64,000 nt of DNA, from assembly GCF_016107655.1 (NCBI RefSeq), contig NZ_JABASX010000003.1, forward strand, positions 1 through 64,000, written 5' to 3'. A program made the translations under genes and the position numbers. A model generated the notes under the pieces. It was not told the origin of the DNA, made no database searches, and saw only the letters and a list, made by a program, of their open reading frames with translations. Within the stretch, counting starts at the first letter, position 1. Every line of letters begins with the position of its first letter. Positions 45,971 to 56,000 of the stretch are shown here, piece by piece. The DNA comes from Brevibacterium antiquum. Lineage in GTDB: Bacteria > Actinomycetota > Actinomycetes > Actinomycetales > Brevibacteriaceae.

Positions 45971-47092
45971 ATGACGGAGACACCGCGTACGACAAGCCCG
46001 GAAACACAGGATTCCGGGCTCCGAACCACACCCCAGGGCACCACCTACAGCTGGCCCGATCTGCTTATGACGCTCATGCACCAGCAGGATCTCGACGAGG
46101 CCGCCGCCGCGTGGGCGATGGACCAGATCATGTCGGGTCAGACGCCCGACGTGACAATGGCCGCATTTCTCGTGGCACACCATACGAAGGGCGAGACCGT
46201 CGCCGAGATAGCCGGTTTGGTCTCCGCGATGATGGACCACGCCGTGCCGCTGCCGGGTCTCGAAGATTCGGTCGATATCGTCGGCACCGGCGGCGATCGG
46301 GCGAAGACTGCCAATATCTCCTCAACTGCAGCGATGATCATCTCCGCGAGCGGGCAGCGCGTCGTCAAGCATGGCAACCGTGCAACGTCGTCGGCCTCTG
46401 GCTCCGCCGATGTGCTCGAAGCTCTTGGAGTCCGCTTCGACATCACCCCGGAGCAGACGGGCATCATCGCGAAGGAAGTCGGGCTGGCATTCTGCTTCGC
46501 CAACGTCTTCCACCCGTCGATGCAGTTCGTGGCGGCAGTGCGTCGTCAGATCAGCGTCCCGACCGCCTTCAACATCCTCGGACCGCTGACGAACCCGGCC
46601 CGTGCCCGTCACACCGCGATCGGTGTCGCTGATGCTCAGATGGCGCCTCTGGTCGTCGGAACCTTGGCCAAGCGCGGTCATCAGGCAGTCGTGTTCCGCT
46701 CCAGAGACGGGTTGGACGAACTGAGCAACACCGACGTCAACGATGTGTGGGAGATTCGTCACGGCGAGGTCGAACATATGACCTTCGATGCCCTTGACCT
46801 GGGCTTTGAACGTGTCACAAAGAACGATCTGCGAGGCGGCGGACCCGAACAGAACGCTGAGATCACCCGATCGGTGCTCAACGGAGAGAAGTCAGCAGTA
46901 CGCGACATCGTGCTCATCAATACAGCAGCGGCACTCGTTGCAGCCGATGAGTCTGCTGTGGGCAGCCTGACCGAGCGGTTGGCGGCGAAGGTGACCATTG
47001 CAGAGGAAACGGTAGACGCCGGCCTCGGTGCGCAGAAGCTCGACCAGCTCATCGGGGTCTCACACAGGGTCGCCGAGACGAATCGTTCCTGA
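45971..47092 (+). CDS. trpD: Anthranilate phosphoribosyltransferase
   Basis: A 373-residue enzyme of tryptophan synthesis that joins anthranilate to phosphoribosyl pyrophosphate. The PRPP-binding VDIVGTGGDRAKTANISST and the anthranilate-binding KHGNRATSSASGSADVLEAL are clear. An N-terminal extension of about 25 residues is polar. No other trp genes are near, and its place beside ctaE is the normal actinobacterial one. Its 3' end overlaps the convergent exonuclease gene by 33 bp. Confidence 0.95.
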   Translation: MTETPRTTSPETQDSGLRTTPQGTTYSWPDLLMTLMHQQDLDEAAAAWAMDQIMSGQTPDVTMAAFLVAHHTKGETVAEIAGLVSAMMDHAVPLPGLEDSVDIVGTGGDRAKTANISSTAAMIISASGQRVVKHGNRATSSASGSADVLEALGVRFDITPEQTGIIAKEVGLAFCFANVFHPSMQFVAAVRRQISVPTAFNILGPLTNPARARHTAIGVADAQMAPLVVGTLAKRGHQAVVFRSRDGLDELSNTDVNDVWEIRHGEVEHMTFDALDLGFERVTKNDLRGGGPEQNAEITRSVLNGEKSAVRDIVLINTAAALVAADESAVGSLTERLAAKVTIAEETVDAGLGAQKLDQLIGVSHRVAETNRS

Positions 47093-48805
47093 TTCCTGGG
47101 CGTGGAAGTTGGCCCCGGTGCGGGGGAGCGACCAAGCTCCCCGCATCGAGGTCAGCGTCGCCGACTGCAACCATTGGGACAAGAGCCTGGTCTCCTCCGG
47201 CAAAGAGTCGGATGCTGCCGGAAGCTTCCCTGGTGCAGGAACCCATTCCGCGGTCGCGCGAATGGCAACGAAGGCCTCGTCGATTCCCCGCGAGCCACGG
47301 GAGTGTGCAGCGGCGGCCAGCTTCCCATATCGGATGACGGCGAGATCGAACCCTCCGTCGGGCCCCTGAGCGTACGCAAGGATCTCAGGGATATCTCGCA
47401 GAGCACGAACGGACTCGGCCCGTGCGGCGTTGGCAAGTCCCGAACGCATGGCATCGCGCACCTCGGCGGCTGTCTCATACCTGGCTTCGGTGGCCAATCT
47501 CGACATTCTCTGCGTGCACAGATCACGCAGGGTTGAGTAGTCACCGTCCATGACCGCGAACAGATCGCTGATGTCGTCCAGGTACTCCTGCCTGTGGGTC
47601 ACGCCTGCGCAGGGACCGCCGCACTGACCGACCTGGGAACTCACGCACGGGCGGTGCGATCCCAGATCGGCGGAGGTGATCTTCGCCGTGCATCGCTTGA
47701 CGGGATAGAGGGTGTCGAGAAGCTCCTTCACCGCTTGCGCCGTCTTGCGTGACCGGAACGGGCCCATGGGCGTTGCGGGCGACTTCTCCAATGCGGTGTT
47801 CGAACGGACGACCGACAACCTCGGATATGCCTCATCGCTGAGAACGATCCAGGAATTGCGTTCGGGGTTCTTCGACCGACGGTTATACGGCGGGGCGAGC
47901 TCTCCGATCAGCCGAATCTCTCTGACCTCGGCCTCGAGCGCATGCGCGCATGGCAGACAGCTGACCTCCTGAGCTGCTGTGATCATCTCAGCCATCCGAC
48001 CGCGGTTCTCCGAAGCGTTGAAGTAGCCCCGGACTCGGCGCGCCATATTGCCGGATTTGCCGATGTAGAGGACTCGGCGAGTTCCATCGAGGAACATGTA
48101 GACGCCTGGTTCGGCCGAAACTCCCTTGGCAAGATGAGATTTTGCTTGGCGTTTCGCCCATCCGGGCTGGCGCACCGTGGCCAGCTCTTCGAGAGTTGTG
48201 ATGCCATAGCCGCCGAATCGTTCCAGCACCCGATGCAGCAGCTCTCCGGTGGCCTTGGCATCGGAGAGTGCCCTGTGGTCGGGGGAGACCTCGGTTCCGA
48301 AATGAGCGGCGAGAGTCGACAGTTTGTGATTGCGGACCTCATCACGACTCACTACTCGCCGAGACAAGGTGACGGTGTCGAGGACGGTCGGCTGAGGCCA
48401 GTGGTAGTCGAGCTTTTCACACGCGGAGCGGAGGAAGCCGATGTCGAAAGGAGCATTGTGCGCAACCAGGACCGCACCGACGCAGAACTCCAGAAAGCTC
48501 GGCAGCACAGAGCGGATCGAGGGAGCATCATCGACCATGGCGTGTGTGATGCCTGTCAGTCGCGCCACGAACGGGCTGATCACCGATTCCTCGGGCTTGA
48601 CCAGAGATTGAAACTCTCCGAGAACCTCGCCGCCGCACATCTTGACCGCACCGATCTCCGTGATCTCCGACTTTCCGGCAGTTGTACCGGTTGTCTCCAG
48701 GTCGACTATGACGAAAGTGACCTCGTGGAGAGGGGTGCCAAGACTGTCGAACGACAACTGCGAGGAGGCGATTGCTGACGGCGCTCGGTCGAATGGGGTG
48801 GACAT
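47060..48805 (-). CDS. DEDDh exonuclease fused to GIY-YIG nuclease domain
   Basis: A 581-residue two-domain nuclease. Residues about 25-190 are a DnaQ-like 3'-5' exonuclease: VIVDLETTGT, HNAPFDIGFL and DHRALSDAKATGELL. Residues about 210-300 are a UvrC-like GIY-YIG domain: PGVYMFLDGTRRVLYIGKSG. The C-terminal half continues UvrC-like with a cysteine cluster (near CTAKI, HRPCVSSQVGQCGGPC). The fusion occurs widely in actinobacteria (Rv2191, from memory) and its repair role is not settled. Start 48805 lies just before the first domain; the frame is open 20 codons further. Confidence 0.88.
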   Translation of the reverse strand: MSTPFDRAPSAIASSQLSFDSLGTPLHEVTFVIVDLETTGTTAGKSEITEIGAVKMCGGEVLGEFQSLVKPEESVISPFVARLTGITHAMVDDAPSIRSVLPSFLEFCVGAVLVAHNAPFDIGFLRSACEKLDYHWPQPTVLDTVTLSRRVVSRDEVRNHKLSTLAAHFGTEVSPDHRALSDAKATGELLHRVLERFGGYGITTLEELATVRQPGWAKRQAKSHLAKGVSAEPGVYMFLDGTRRVLYIGKSGNMARRVRGYFNASENRGRMAEMITAAQEVSCLPCAHALEAEVREIRLIGELAPPYNRRSKNPERNSWIVLSDEAYPRLSVVRSNTALEKSPATPMGPFRSRKTAQAVKELLDTLYPVKRCTAKITSADLGSHRPCVSSQVGQCGGPCAGVTHRQEYLDDISDLFAVMDGDYSTLRDLCTQRMSRLATEARYETAAEVRDAMRSGLANAARAESVRALRDIPEILAYAQGPDGGFDLAVIRYGKLAAAAHSRGSRGIDEAFVAIRATAEWVPAPGKLPAASDSLPEETRLLSQWLQSATLTSMRGAWSLPRTGANFHAQESGTIRLGDPV

Positions 48806-48864
48806 GCGCCCTAGTCTTTCACTCGCCCCTGACACAGGAGAGGGTCCGACGTTCGACTGCGGCA

Positions 48865-49287
48865 TCAGACCGAGGCGCCGTTGTCCCCGTCGGGCGAACG
48901 GTTGGTCGGGAGATGAAAGAACAGGCCGACTGCTCCACCGAGGCCGACTGCAATGCCGATCAACAGAAACCAGCCGGGCAGTGGGCGGAAGAAGATCGCA
49001 CCGAGTACCAACAGCAGGACGGCGCCGAACGTCGCGACCACAGAGAGCATCAGAGTCGGCGAGGCGGTGCGCCAGCCGATGGGTTCAGCTGGCCCGGGCT
49101 CCCAGCCCTCTTCCTCTTCGAGCCTCTCCCTGACCTCTTCGACAGGGATATCACCCATCATGGCGCTGGGCTCTGCTATCTGATTGACGAGATCCTCCCA
49201 GTGACTGTCACTGATGCGCGAAGAATCGCCGAGCCGCTCGGACTCGGGAACCTCATCACGCCAGTTCTCGTTCTTCTCGTCGTCCAT
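48865..49287 (-). CDS. Small membrane protein of unknown function
   Basis: A protein of about 140 residues. The first 75 are acidic and soluble (many Glu and Asp, EEVRERLEEEEGWEPGP), then two membrane helices at about 78-100 and 105-125. I do not recognise a family; similar acidic-tail plus two-helix proteins are common in actinobacteria. It lies between the exonuclease and the hydrolase genes on the same strand, 14-30 bp from the latter. The ATG at 49287 is chosen; a TTG five codons earlier is possible. Confidence 0.7.
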   Translation of the reverse strand: MDDEKNENWRDEVPESERLGDSSRISDSHWEDLVNQIAEPSAMMGDIPVEEVRERLEEEEGWEPGPAEPIGWRTASPTLMLSVVATFGAVLLLVLGAIFFRPLPGWFLLIGIAVGLGGAVGLFFHLPTNRSPDGDNGASV

Positions 49288-49316
49288 GTCCTCTATCAGC
49301 AATCTTCTCGGCGTCT

Positions 49317-50108
49317 CTATTCCCCGGTTCCGGGGGCTCCTGCCGGGAAACGATCGGCGGATGTCGCCTTGTCCAGGATCGCCTCGGCGATGATGTCCGC
49401 GTCATTGTCCAAGGTGGCTACGTGCCGGGATCGACGCAGAGATAGGATCGTCGGCCGCTGGGGCAGACGCGATCGCAGGGTTCGAAAGGTCCGCGGCCCG
49501 ACCACACTGTCGCGGCCGGAGACGAAGAGGGTGACTGGGCATTCGATCCGCCAGAGGTCCTCGCGAAGAGTTCTCTGTGCCGACGCGAACGAGGCGATAG
49601 CTGCGACTGGGGTGCGATCGTAAGCGTATTCGCAGCGATCCGGATGTGCGATGTCGCCGGCGATCGCCGGCACAGAGGCGACCACGTGTTTGAGGACGGG
49701 CAGAAACGGTGTCAGCGGGGAATCGATGTAAAGGGCAGGATTGATCAACACGAGCGCGTCAGGAGGGGAATCCCCGGCGCCAAGTGCCAATGCCAGGGCA
49801 CCGCCCATTGACAGACCTGCCACCACCACCCGGGTGTGAGTTCGAGACAGTGCCTGAAGCTCCGCCTTCGCTGCGTCGAGCCATTCGGACCAGGGCGTGG
49901 AATTGAGGTCCTGCCACCGAGTGCCGTGGCCCGGAAGCAGCGGAACGCTGACGCTGATTCCATGATGGCCCAAGGCCCGGGCGATGGGGAACCACGCGGC
50001 CGGAGACCCGGTGATCCCATGGAGAAACAGCACCGCAGACGCAGAGTCCTGGGCGATCTGCCGGTAAGGTGCAGTCGGCACTGATTGTGGTGAGTAGTCG
50101 ATCTCCAT
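49317..50108 (-). CDS. Alpha/beta hydrolase, lipase/esterase-like
   Basis: A 263-residue single-domain hydrolase. The oxyanion-side HG is in AVLFLHGITGSPAAWF, the nucleophile in VVAGLSMGGALALALG, the acid in LFVSGRDSVVG and the His in RSRHVATLDND, so a full Ser-Asp-His triad is present. The small lid and the GHGTRW-type entry resemble monoacylglycerol lipases and carboxylesterases. It is divergent from an acyltransferase gene, which fits a role in lipid turnover but does not prove it. Confidence 0.85.
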   Translation of the reverse strand: MEIDYSPQSVPTAPYRQIAQDSASAVLFLHGITGSPAAWFPIARALGHHGISVSVPLLPGHGTRWQDLNSTPWSEWLDAAKAELQALSRTHTRVVVAGLSMGGALALALGAGDSPPDALVLINPALYIDSPLTPFLPVLKHVVASVPAIAGDIAHPDRCEYAYDRTPVAAIASFASAQRTLREDLWRIECPVTLFVSGRDSVVGPRTFRTLRSRLPQRPTILSLRRSRHVATLDNDADIIAEAILDKATSADRFPAGAPGTGE

Positions 50109-50194
50109 AGGTTCAGCATGGCATGAATGTGCGTTGATGGTGTCGATATATGATGTCCGAGGACGACAAAGAGTCGTGACAGGGAAGGGTGCTC

Positions 50195-50974
50195 GTGTTC
50201 TACTGGTTTCTCAAGCGAGTCGTGGCCGGACCCATTCTGCGGATCCTCTTCCGTCCCTGGGTGCGCGGGTTGGACAACCTCCCGTCTGACGGACCCGCGA
50301 TCATCGCGGGAAACCACAATCACTTCATGGATTCGATCTTCGTCCCTCTTCTAGCACCCCGGCCTGTCGTCTATCTGGCGAAGAAGGACTATTTCACCGG
50401 TCGCGGCCTCAAGGGCGCCGTCACCCGGTGGTTCTTCAAACTCAACAACCAGCTGCCGATGGACAGAGCCGGGGGCTCCGGTTCTCAGGCCTCGCTGGAA
50501 TCCGGGCTCAAGGTTCTGAGAGAGGGGAACTCTCTGGGCATCTATCCGGAGGGCACACGTTCACCGGACGGCAAGCTCTACCGCGGCCGCACGGGCGTCG
50601 CCCGCCTGGTCCTCGAATCTGGTGCCCCGGTGATTCCCGTCGCGATCATCGGCACCGACAAGATTCAGCCTCCTGGACGTCTGATCCCGAAGTTTCGACG
50701 GGTCGGAATAGTCTTCGGATCCGCCATGGATTTCTCGAAGTACGAGGGCCTTCCCAATGACAGGTTCCTGTTGCGATCCGTCACCGACGAGATCATGTAC
50801 GAGATCATGCGGCTCTCGGGCCAGGAGTACGTCGACAAGTACGCGTCGACCGTCAAAACGAAGCTCCTGACCAGTGCCAAGCCCAAGAAGGCCGAGGATC
50901 GGAAGTCCGAGGATGACAAGCCGCAGGGTTCCACTGGTGCCAAGGACGACCAAGCGCAGCCCGAGACCGAGTGA
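50195..50974 (+). CDS. Lysophospholipid (1-acylglycerol-3-phosphate) acyltransferase
   Basis: A 259-residue membrane-bound PlsC-family enzyme that acylates lysophosphatidate or a related lipid. The catalytic H-x4-D is in GNHNHFMDSIF, the acyl-acceptor motif in YPEGTRSPDGKLYRGRTG, and APVIPVAIIGTDKI closes the fold. The N-terminal 20 residues are hydrophobic. The C-terminal 40 residues are a Lys/Glu/Asp-rich tail. The start GTG at 50195 gives 6 bp to GGGAAGG; GTG 50189 would be too close. Rv2182c in M. tuberculosis is a possible counterpart. Confidence 0.88.
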   Translation: MFYWFLKRVVAGPILRILFRPWVRGLDNLPSDGPAIIAGNHNHFMDSIFVPLLAPRPVVYLAKKDYFTGRGLKGAVTRWFFKLNNQLPMDRAGGSGSQASLESGLKVLREGNSLGIYPEGTRSPDGKLYRGRTGVARLVLESGAPVIPVAIIGTDKIQPPGRLIPKFRRVGIVFGSAMDFSKYEGLPNDRFLLRSVTDEIMYEIMRLSGQEYVDKYASTVKTKLLTSAKPKKAEDRKSEDDKPQGSTGAKDDQAQPETE

Positions 50975-51213
50975 GCGGGCTCTCAGATGGGTATCGAACG
51001 GTCAGTTTGTGCGTGAATCACGTGTTCGAATACTGCGATAACGGCGACACGCGCAAATTGTTACCTTGAGGTGTTTGTCCTGGAAGGCCCGGGAGAATAG
51101 CTTGGAGATGTTGAATCCCACTGTAGGTTCGCTGAGAAGAGAGCTAGAATGGTTATGTTCTCTGCTCTTCAAAGCGACCTCGCTTCCCCCAGGGACTATA
51201 AGGAGGAGTCGGT

Positions 51214-51795
51214 GTGAACCGCTCAAGTCATGAAAGCGTCGAGCCGACGCCAATACCACCAGCCGCCCAAGGACTGTTGTTCGACGACGATCTGCCAGTC
51301 CTTGACGAAGAGGCCGGCTACCGCGGCCCGACCGTGTGCAAAGTCGTCGGCATCAGCTACCGCCGGCTCGACTATTGGGCGCGCACCGACCTGGTGACCC
51401 CCTCGATTCGCAACGCGACGGGATCGGGCAGCCAGCGGCTCTACAGCTTCCGTGACATCCTCGTTCTCAAGATCGTCAAGCGGCTTCTCGACACCGGCGT
51501 CGGGCTGCAGTCGATCCGCACTGCGGTCGACCACCTGCGTTCGCGTGGTGTCCGGGACCTCTCTCAGATCACTCTGATGTCCGATGGGGCCAGCGTCTTC
51601 GAATGCACCTCACCCGATGAGGTCGTCGATCTTCTGCAGGGCGGACAGGGCGTCTTCGGCATTGCCGTCGGGCGTGTCTGGAATGAGGTTGAAGGCAGCC
51701 TCTCCGAACTGCCGAGCGAACGTCTTCCCGAAGATGATTCCGCTGTCATCGAAATGGATGAGCTCGCCCAGCGAAGAGCACAGAAGCTCGGCTGA
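51214..51795 (+). CDS. MerR-family transcriptional regulator (Rv1828-like)
   Basis: A 193-residue regulator. After a 35-residue disordered start, a MerR winged helix reads TVCKVVGISYRRLDYWARTD, then RLYSFRDILVLKIVKRLLD. The C-terminal part lacks the Cys residues of metal sensors and resembles Rv1828/SCO-type regulators, which sense unknown signals and bind their own promoters. GTG start at 51214 has AAGGAGG 7 bp upstream. The upstream 240 bp hold a -10-like TAGAAT (about 51144). Confidence 0.88.
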   Translation: MNRSSHESVEPTPIPPAAQGLLFDDDLPVLDEEAGYRGPTVCKVVGISYRRLDYWARTDLVTPSIRNATGSGSQRLYSFRDILVLKIVKRLLDTGVGLQSIRTAVDHLRSRGVRDLSQITLMSDGASVFECTSPDEVVDLLQGGQGVFGIAVGRVWNEVEGSLSELPSERLPEDDSAVIEMDELAQRRAQKLG

Positions 51796-51850
51796 ACAGC
51801 TGATCGCCCGGATATCGGGCAGTCCCTGACCGGGACACCATGGGGGATTG

Positions 51851-51888
51851 ATGAGTGTGGCCCGTCCGAGAGGACGGGCCACACTCAT
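51851..51888. terminator. Bidirectional terminator, 17-bp perfect stem
   Basis: The arms 51851-51867 and 51872-51888 are perfectly complementary with a GAGA tetraloop. It lies between the convergent MerR and ParA genes. The remaining 220 bp up to the ParA stop show nothing assignable. Confidence 0.9.
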
Positions 51889-52110
51889 ATTCATCAAGAA
51901 GAATCAGACTTCGCGGACAGCCATCTCGGCTTCACAGCAGATTCGGCACCCCAATTCCGTCAATGACCGCAGCTTGAATACACCCAGAGCTTGAACAGAC
52001 CCAGAGTCTGATTGCTCAAGAGTTTGAGGCTGAAGGAAATGAGCGGGAAGACTCACGGACGATCCAGCTGTCACAGGACGTGGCGTTCGATGCCTGCTGC
52101 TTCTTCGGTC

Positions 52111-52923
52111 CTACTGTTTCGGGGCGTTGCGCGAACGAATGTTCTCCGAGCGCAGAGCGCGTTCCAGCAGCGAGTCGAATGAGGTCGCAACTTCCTCTGC
52201 CGGCTTCCCGGGCCACGTGTGAATCGGGCGGGCAGAACCTTGAGCCTGCTGCATCACCGCACGTTCGGCCAAAGGCGGATTGAGCACCAATGGCCCGAAC
52301 ATCTCCCGCATCTCACTGACGCGATAGTCATGTTCGTTCGAACCGGCGCGAACCCGGTTCACCACGAGGCCCAGCGGCTGGATGTCCGAGGTTCCTCGCT
52401 GGCGCAGTTCGTCCGCCGCCCGCAGCGCACGATCCGCGGCTGCCACGGAGAACAGGCTGGGCTCGGTCACCACTGCAACCCGATTGCTGGCCGTCCACGC
52501 GGTGCGTGTGAGCCCGTTGAGACTTGGCGGACAGTCGATGAGAACCAGCCGGTACCCCTTGGCGACGCGACTCAATGCGTCTTCAAGGCGCCGGAGGTAC
52601 CTCTCCGACAATGAGGGTCGATCGAACTCCGCAGCTCTGGGGGAGCCGGAGATCACGTCGAGCTGGCCGAGCTTGTCACCCACCCACCCGGAGGGGATGA
52701 TCGCCTCGGACAGGATTTTCTGGGACTTGGGGGCAGCGAGCACATCGGCGATATCGACACGTGTCGACGTCGGGACATCAAGGCCGGTCGACGAGTCCGC
52801 TTGCGGATCCATGTCGACGACCAAGGTCGGAATTCCACGGTTGTATGCGGCCGAGGCAAGACCGAGTGTCACGGACGTCTTACCGACTCCGCCTTTGAGG
52901 CTGCTGATACTTAGGACAAGCAC
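52111..52923 (-). CDS. ParA-family ATPase without an adjacent ParB
   Basis: A 270-residue deviant Walker ATPase. ISSLKGGVGKTSVTLGLA is the Walker A loop with its signature lysine, VVDMDPQADSSTGL the switch region and LVLIDCPPSLNGL the Walker B. ParA proteins position chromosomes, plasmids or large complexes by dimerising on DNA. No parB or parS-like gene lies nearby, so this is probably an orphan member with another cargo. The GTG start at 52923 directly follows AGGAGG, too close for normal use, and a TAACGT lies just upstream, so a leaderless start is likely. Confidence 0.87.
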   Translation of the reverse strand: MLVLSISSLKGGVGKTSVTLGLASAAYNRGIPTLVVDMDPQADSSTGLDVPTSTRVDIADVLAAPKSQKILSEAIIPSGWVGDKLGQLDVISGSPRAAEFDRPSLSERYLRRLEDALSRVAKGYRLVLIDCPPSLNGLTRTAWTASNRVAVVTEPSLFSVAAADRALRAADELRQRGTSDIQPLGLVVNRVRAGSNEHDYRVSEMREMFGPLVLNPPLAERAVMQQAQGSARPIHTWPGKPAEEVATSFDSLLERALRSENIRSRNAPKQ

Positions 52924-53060
52924 CCTCCTACGTTAACGTATCCAACCGGGCTGAGCAGTCACGACCACGCCGGGCGTGGCACCACAGTCGAAATCAGACC
53001 CCCCTGTATTCGAGTGCTCTGGGTCACTTAGTAGAGTTGTTCCTCGACAGCCCGTCGACT

Positions 53061-53076
53061 ATCGCCTCTAGGCGAT
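53061..53076 (+). other. Short hairpin in the pyc leader
   Basis: ATCGCC-TCTA-GGCGAT is a perfect 6-bp stem with a 4-nt loop, 24 bp before the pyc start. It could mask or space the ribosome site; no known riboswitch fits. Confidence 0.3.
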
Positions 53077-53099
53077 CGATACAGAAGTGAGAGACACAG

Positions 53100-56000
53100 A
53101 TGTTCTCTAAAGTTCTTGTGGCAAATCGTGGAGAGATCGCCGTTCGCGCATTCCGTGCAGCGTACGAACTCGGCGCCTCCACTGTCGCTGTTTTCCCCTA
53201 TGAGGATCGGAACTCCGAACACCGAATGAAGGCCGATGAGGCCTACATGATCGGCCAAGAAGGCCACCCCGTTCGTGCGTACCTCAGCGTCGAAGAGATG
53301 CTGCGCGTCGCCAAGGAATCGGGAGCCGACGCCATCTACCCCGGCTACGGCTTCCTGTCGGAGAACCCCGACTTGGCGCGAGCCTGCCAGGAGGCAGGAA
53401 TCACCTTCATCGGTCCCAAGGCCGACGTGCTCGAACTCGCCGGCAACAAGGTGCAGGCTCTGACGGCCGCACGCAATGCCGGTATTCCCGTACTCGACTC
53501 GACGCGTCCCTCCGCTGACATCGCTCAGCTGCTGGCCGACGCGGACTCCATGGAGTACCCGCTCTTCGTCAAGGCTGTGGCCGGTGGCGGCGGACGCGGA
53601 ATGCGCCGGGTCGCCGAATCCTCACAGCTGGAGGATGCGCTCAAGGCGGCGATGCGCGAAGCCGAGGGCGCTTTCGGAGATCCCACGGTCTTCATCGAAC
53701 AGGCCGTGCAGCGTCCGCGTCACATCGAGGTCCAGGTCCTTGCCGACAACGACTCGAATGCGATTCATCTCTTCGAACGCGACTGCTCTGTCCAGCGTCG
53801 TCATCAGAAGGTCGTCGAGATCGCACCGGCGCCGAACCTGGACCCGGCCATCGCCGACGCGCTGCACGCCGATGCTCTGAAGTTCGCTGCGGCCCTGGGC
53901 TACCAGAACGCCGGCACCGTCGAGTTCCTCCTCGAGACCGACGGCCCGCGCAAGGGTCAGCATGTCTTCATCGAGATGAACCCGCGCATTCAGGTCGAGC
54001 ACACGGTGACAGAAGAGATCACTGACGTCGATCTGGTCGCGTCTCAGATGCGCGTCGCAGCGGGGGAGACCCTGGCTGAGATCGGCCTGGTTCAGGGGGA
54101 CATGCGAATCAAGGGCGCCGCCCTCCAGTGCCGCATCACCACCGAGGACCCGGCGAACGCCTTCCGTCCCGACACCGGAACCATCACTGCCTACCGCTCT
54201 GCCGGCGGTGCCGGTGTGCGGCTCGACGGTGGAACAGTCCACGCCGGAGCCGTAGTCAGCGCGCACTTCGACTCGATGCTGGTCAAACTCACTTGCCGTG
54301 GTCGCGATTTCGAGCAGGCGATCTCTCGTGCACGACGGGCCCTGGCCGAGTTCCGGATCCGCGGCGTATCCTCGAACATCGGGTTCCTGCGGGCCGTGCT
54401 CGAAGATGAGTCATTCATCGCCGGAGATCTCGCAACCTCGTTCATCGAGGAGCGCCCACATCTGCTCGACGCTCGGGTCAGCGCGGATCGCGGTTCGAAG
54501 ATCCTCGACTACCTGGCCGACGTCACCGTCAACCGTCCCAATGGCGAGCCCCGCCTGCGCATCCGCCCGGGGGAGAAGCTTCCCGATATCGATCTCGACA
54601 CGGATCCGACGCCGGGAAGTCGCGATCGGCTCCTCGAGGTCGGCCCGACCGGTTTCGCTCAGGCACTGCGGAGCCAGACTCCGTTGGCCGTCACGGACAC
54701 TACATTCCGCGACGCTCACCAGTCTCTGCTGGCGACCCGAGTGCGCACCCGTGATCTGCTGGCCGTCGCCGGGCATGTGTCCCGGATGACGCCGGAGCTG
54801 CTCAGCATCGAAGCCTGGGGAGGTGCGACCTATGATGTGGCGCTGCGCTTCCTCGGCGAGGATCCCTGGGAACGATTGGCCGCACTGCGCTCTGCTGTGC
54901 CCAACATCAATCTCCAGATGCTGCTGCGCGGTCGCAACACCGTCGGCTACACTCCGTACCCGACCCAGGTCACCGATGCCTTCGTCGATGAGGCTGCGCG
55001 CACCGGCATCGACATCTTCCGCATCTTCGATGCCCTCAACGACGTCGAACAGATGCGACCGGCCATCGAGGCAGTTCGCGCCACGAACACCACCGTCGCC
55101 GAGGTTGCCCTGTGCTATACCTCCGACATCCTCGATCCGCGAGAAGAGCTCTACACGCTCGACTACTACCTGAAGCTCGCAGAAGAGATTGTCGCGGCCG
55201 GTGCCCATGTGCTCGCGATCAAGGACATGGCCGGACTCCTTCGCCCTGCCGCTGCGACGAAACTCGTCACGGCGCTGCGGGAGAACTTCGACCTGCCCGT
55301 CCACGTCCACACCCACGACACCGCCGGTGGCCAGTTGGCCACGCTCTACGCTGCAGCTGCAGCCGGTGCCGACGCGGTCGATGCGGCATCTGCCGCCATG
55401 GCCGGGACCACCAGCCAGCCGAGCCTGTCGGCTCTGGTGGCAGCATTTGAGAACACCGAACGCGACACCCTGATCAGCCTCAACGCGGTCAGCGACCTCG
55501 AACCGTACTGGGAATCCGTCCGCAAGGTCTATGCCCCGTTCGAATCCGGACTGGCCGGACCGACCGGCCGTGTCTACCGCCACGAGATTCCGGGCGGACA
55601 GCTGTCCAACCTGCGCCAACAGGCCGTAGCGCTGGGTCTGGGGGAGCGGTTCGAGGAGATCGAACGCATGTACGCGGCAGCAGACGCGATCCTCGGCCAC
55701 CTCGTCAAGGTCACACCCTCGTCCAAGGTCGTCGGCGACCTCGCGCTTCACCTCGTGGGCGCCGGTGTCGATCCCGAGGAGTTCGCAGAGAATCCGGACA
55801 GGTTCGACATTCCGGACTCGGTGATCGGCTTCCTCAACGGCGACCTCGGTGATCCTCCAGGCGGATGGCCCGAGCCGTTCCGCACGAAGGCCTTGGCAGG
55901 GCGCAAACACAAGGCTGTCTCCGAGGACCTCCCGGCAGAGGATGCTGCTGCCTTGGAGACGCCTGGCGCCGCACGTCAGGCCAAGCTCAATTCGCTCCTG

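Noticed and set aside
52111-52923. Plasmid or integrated element marker based on ParA
   Set aside because: The surrounding genes are core chromosomal genes and no replication or mobility gene is present.
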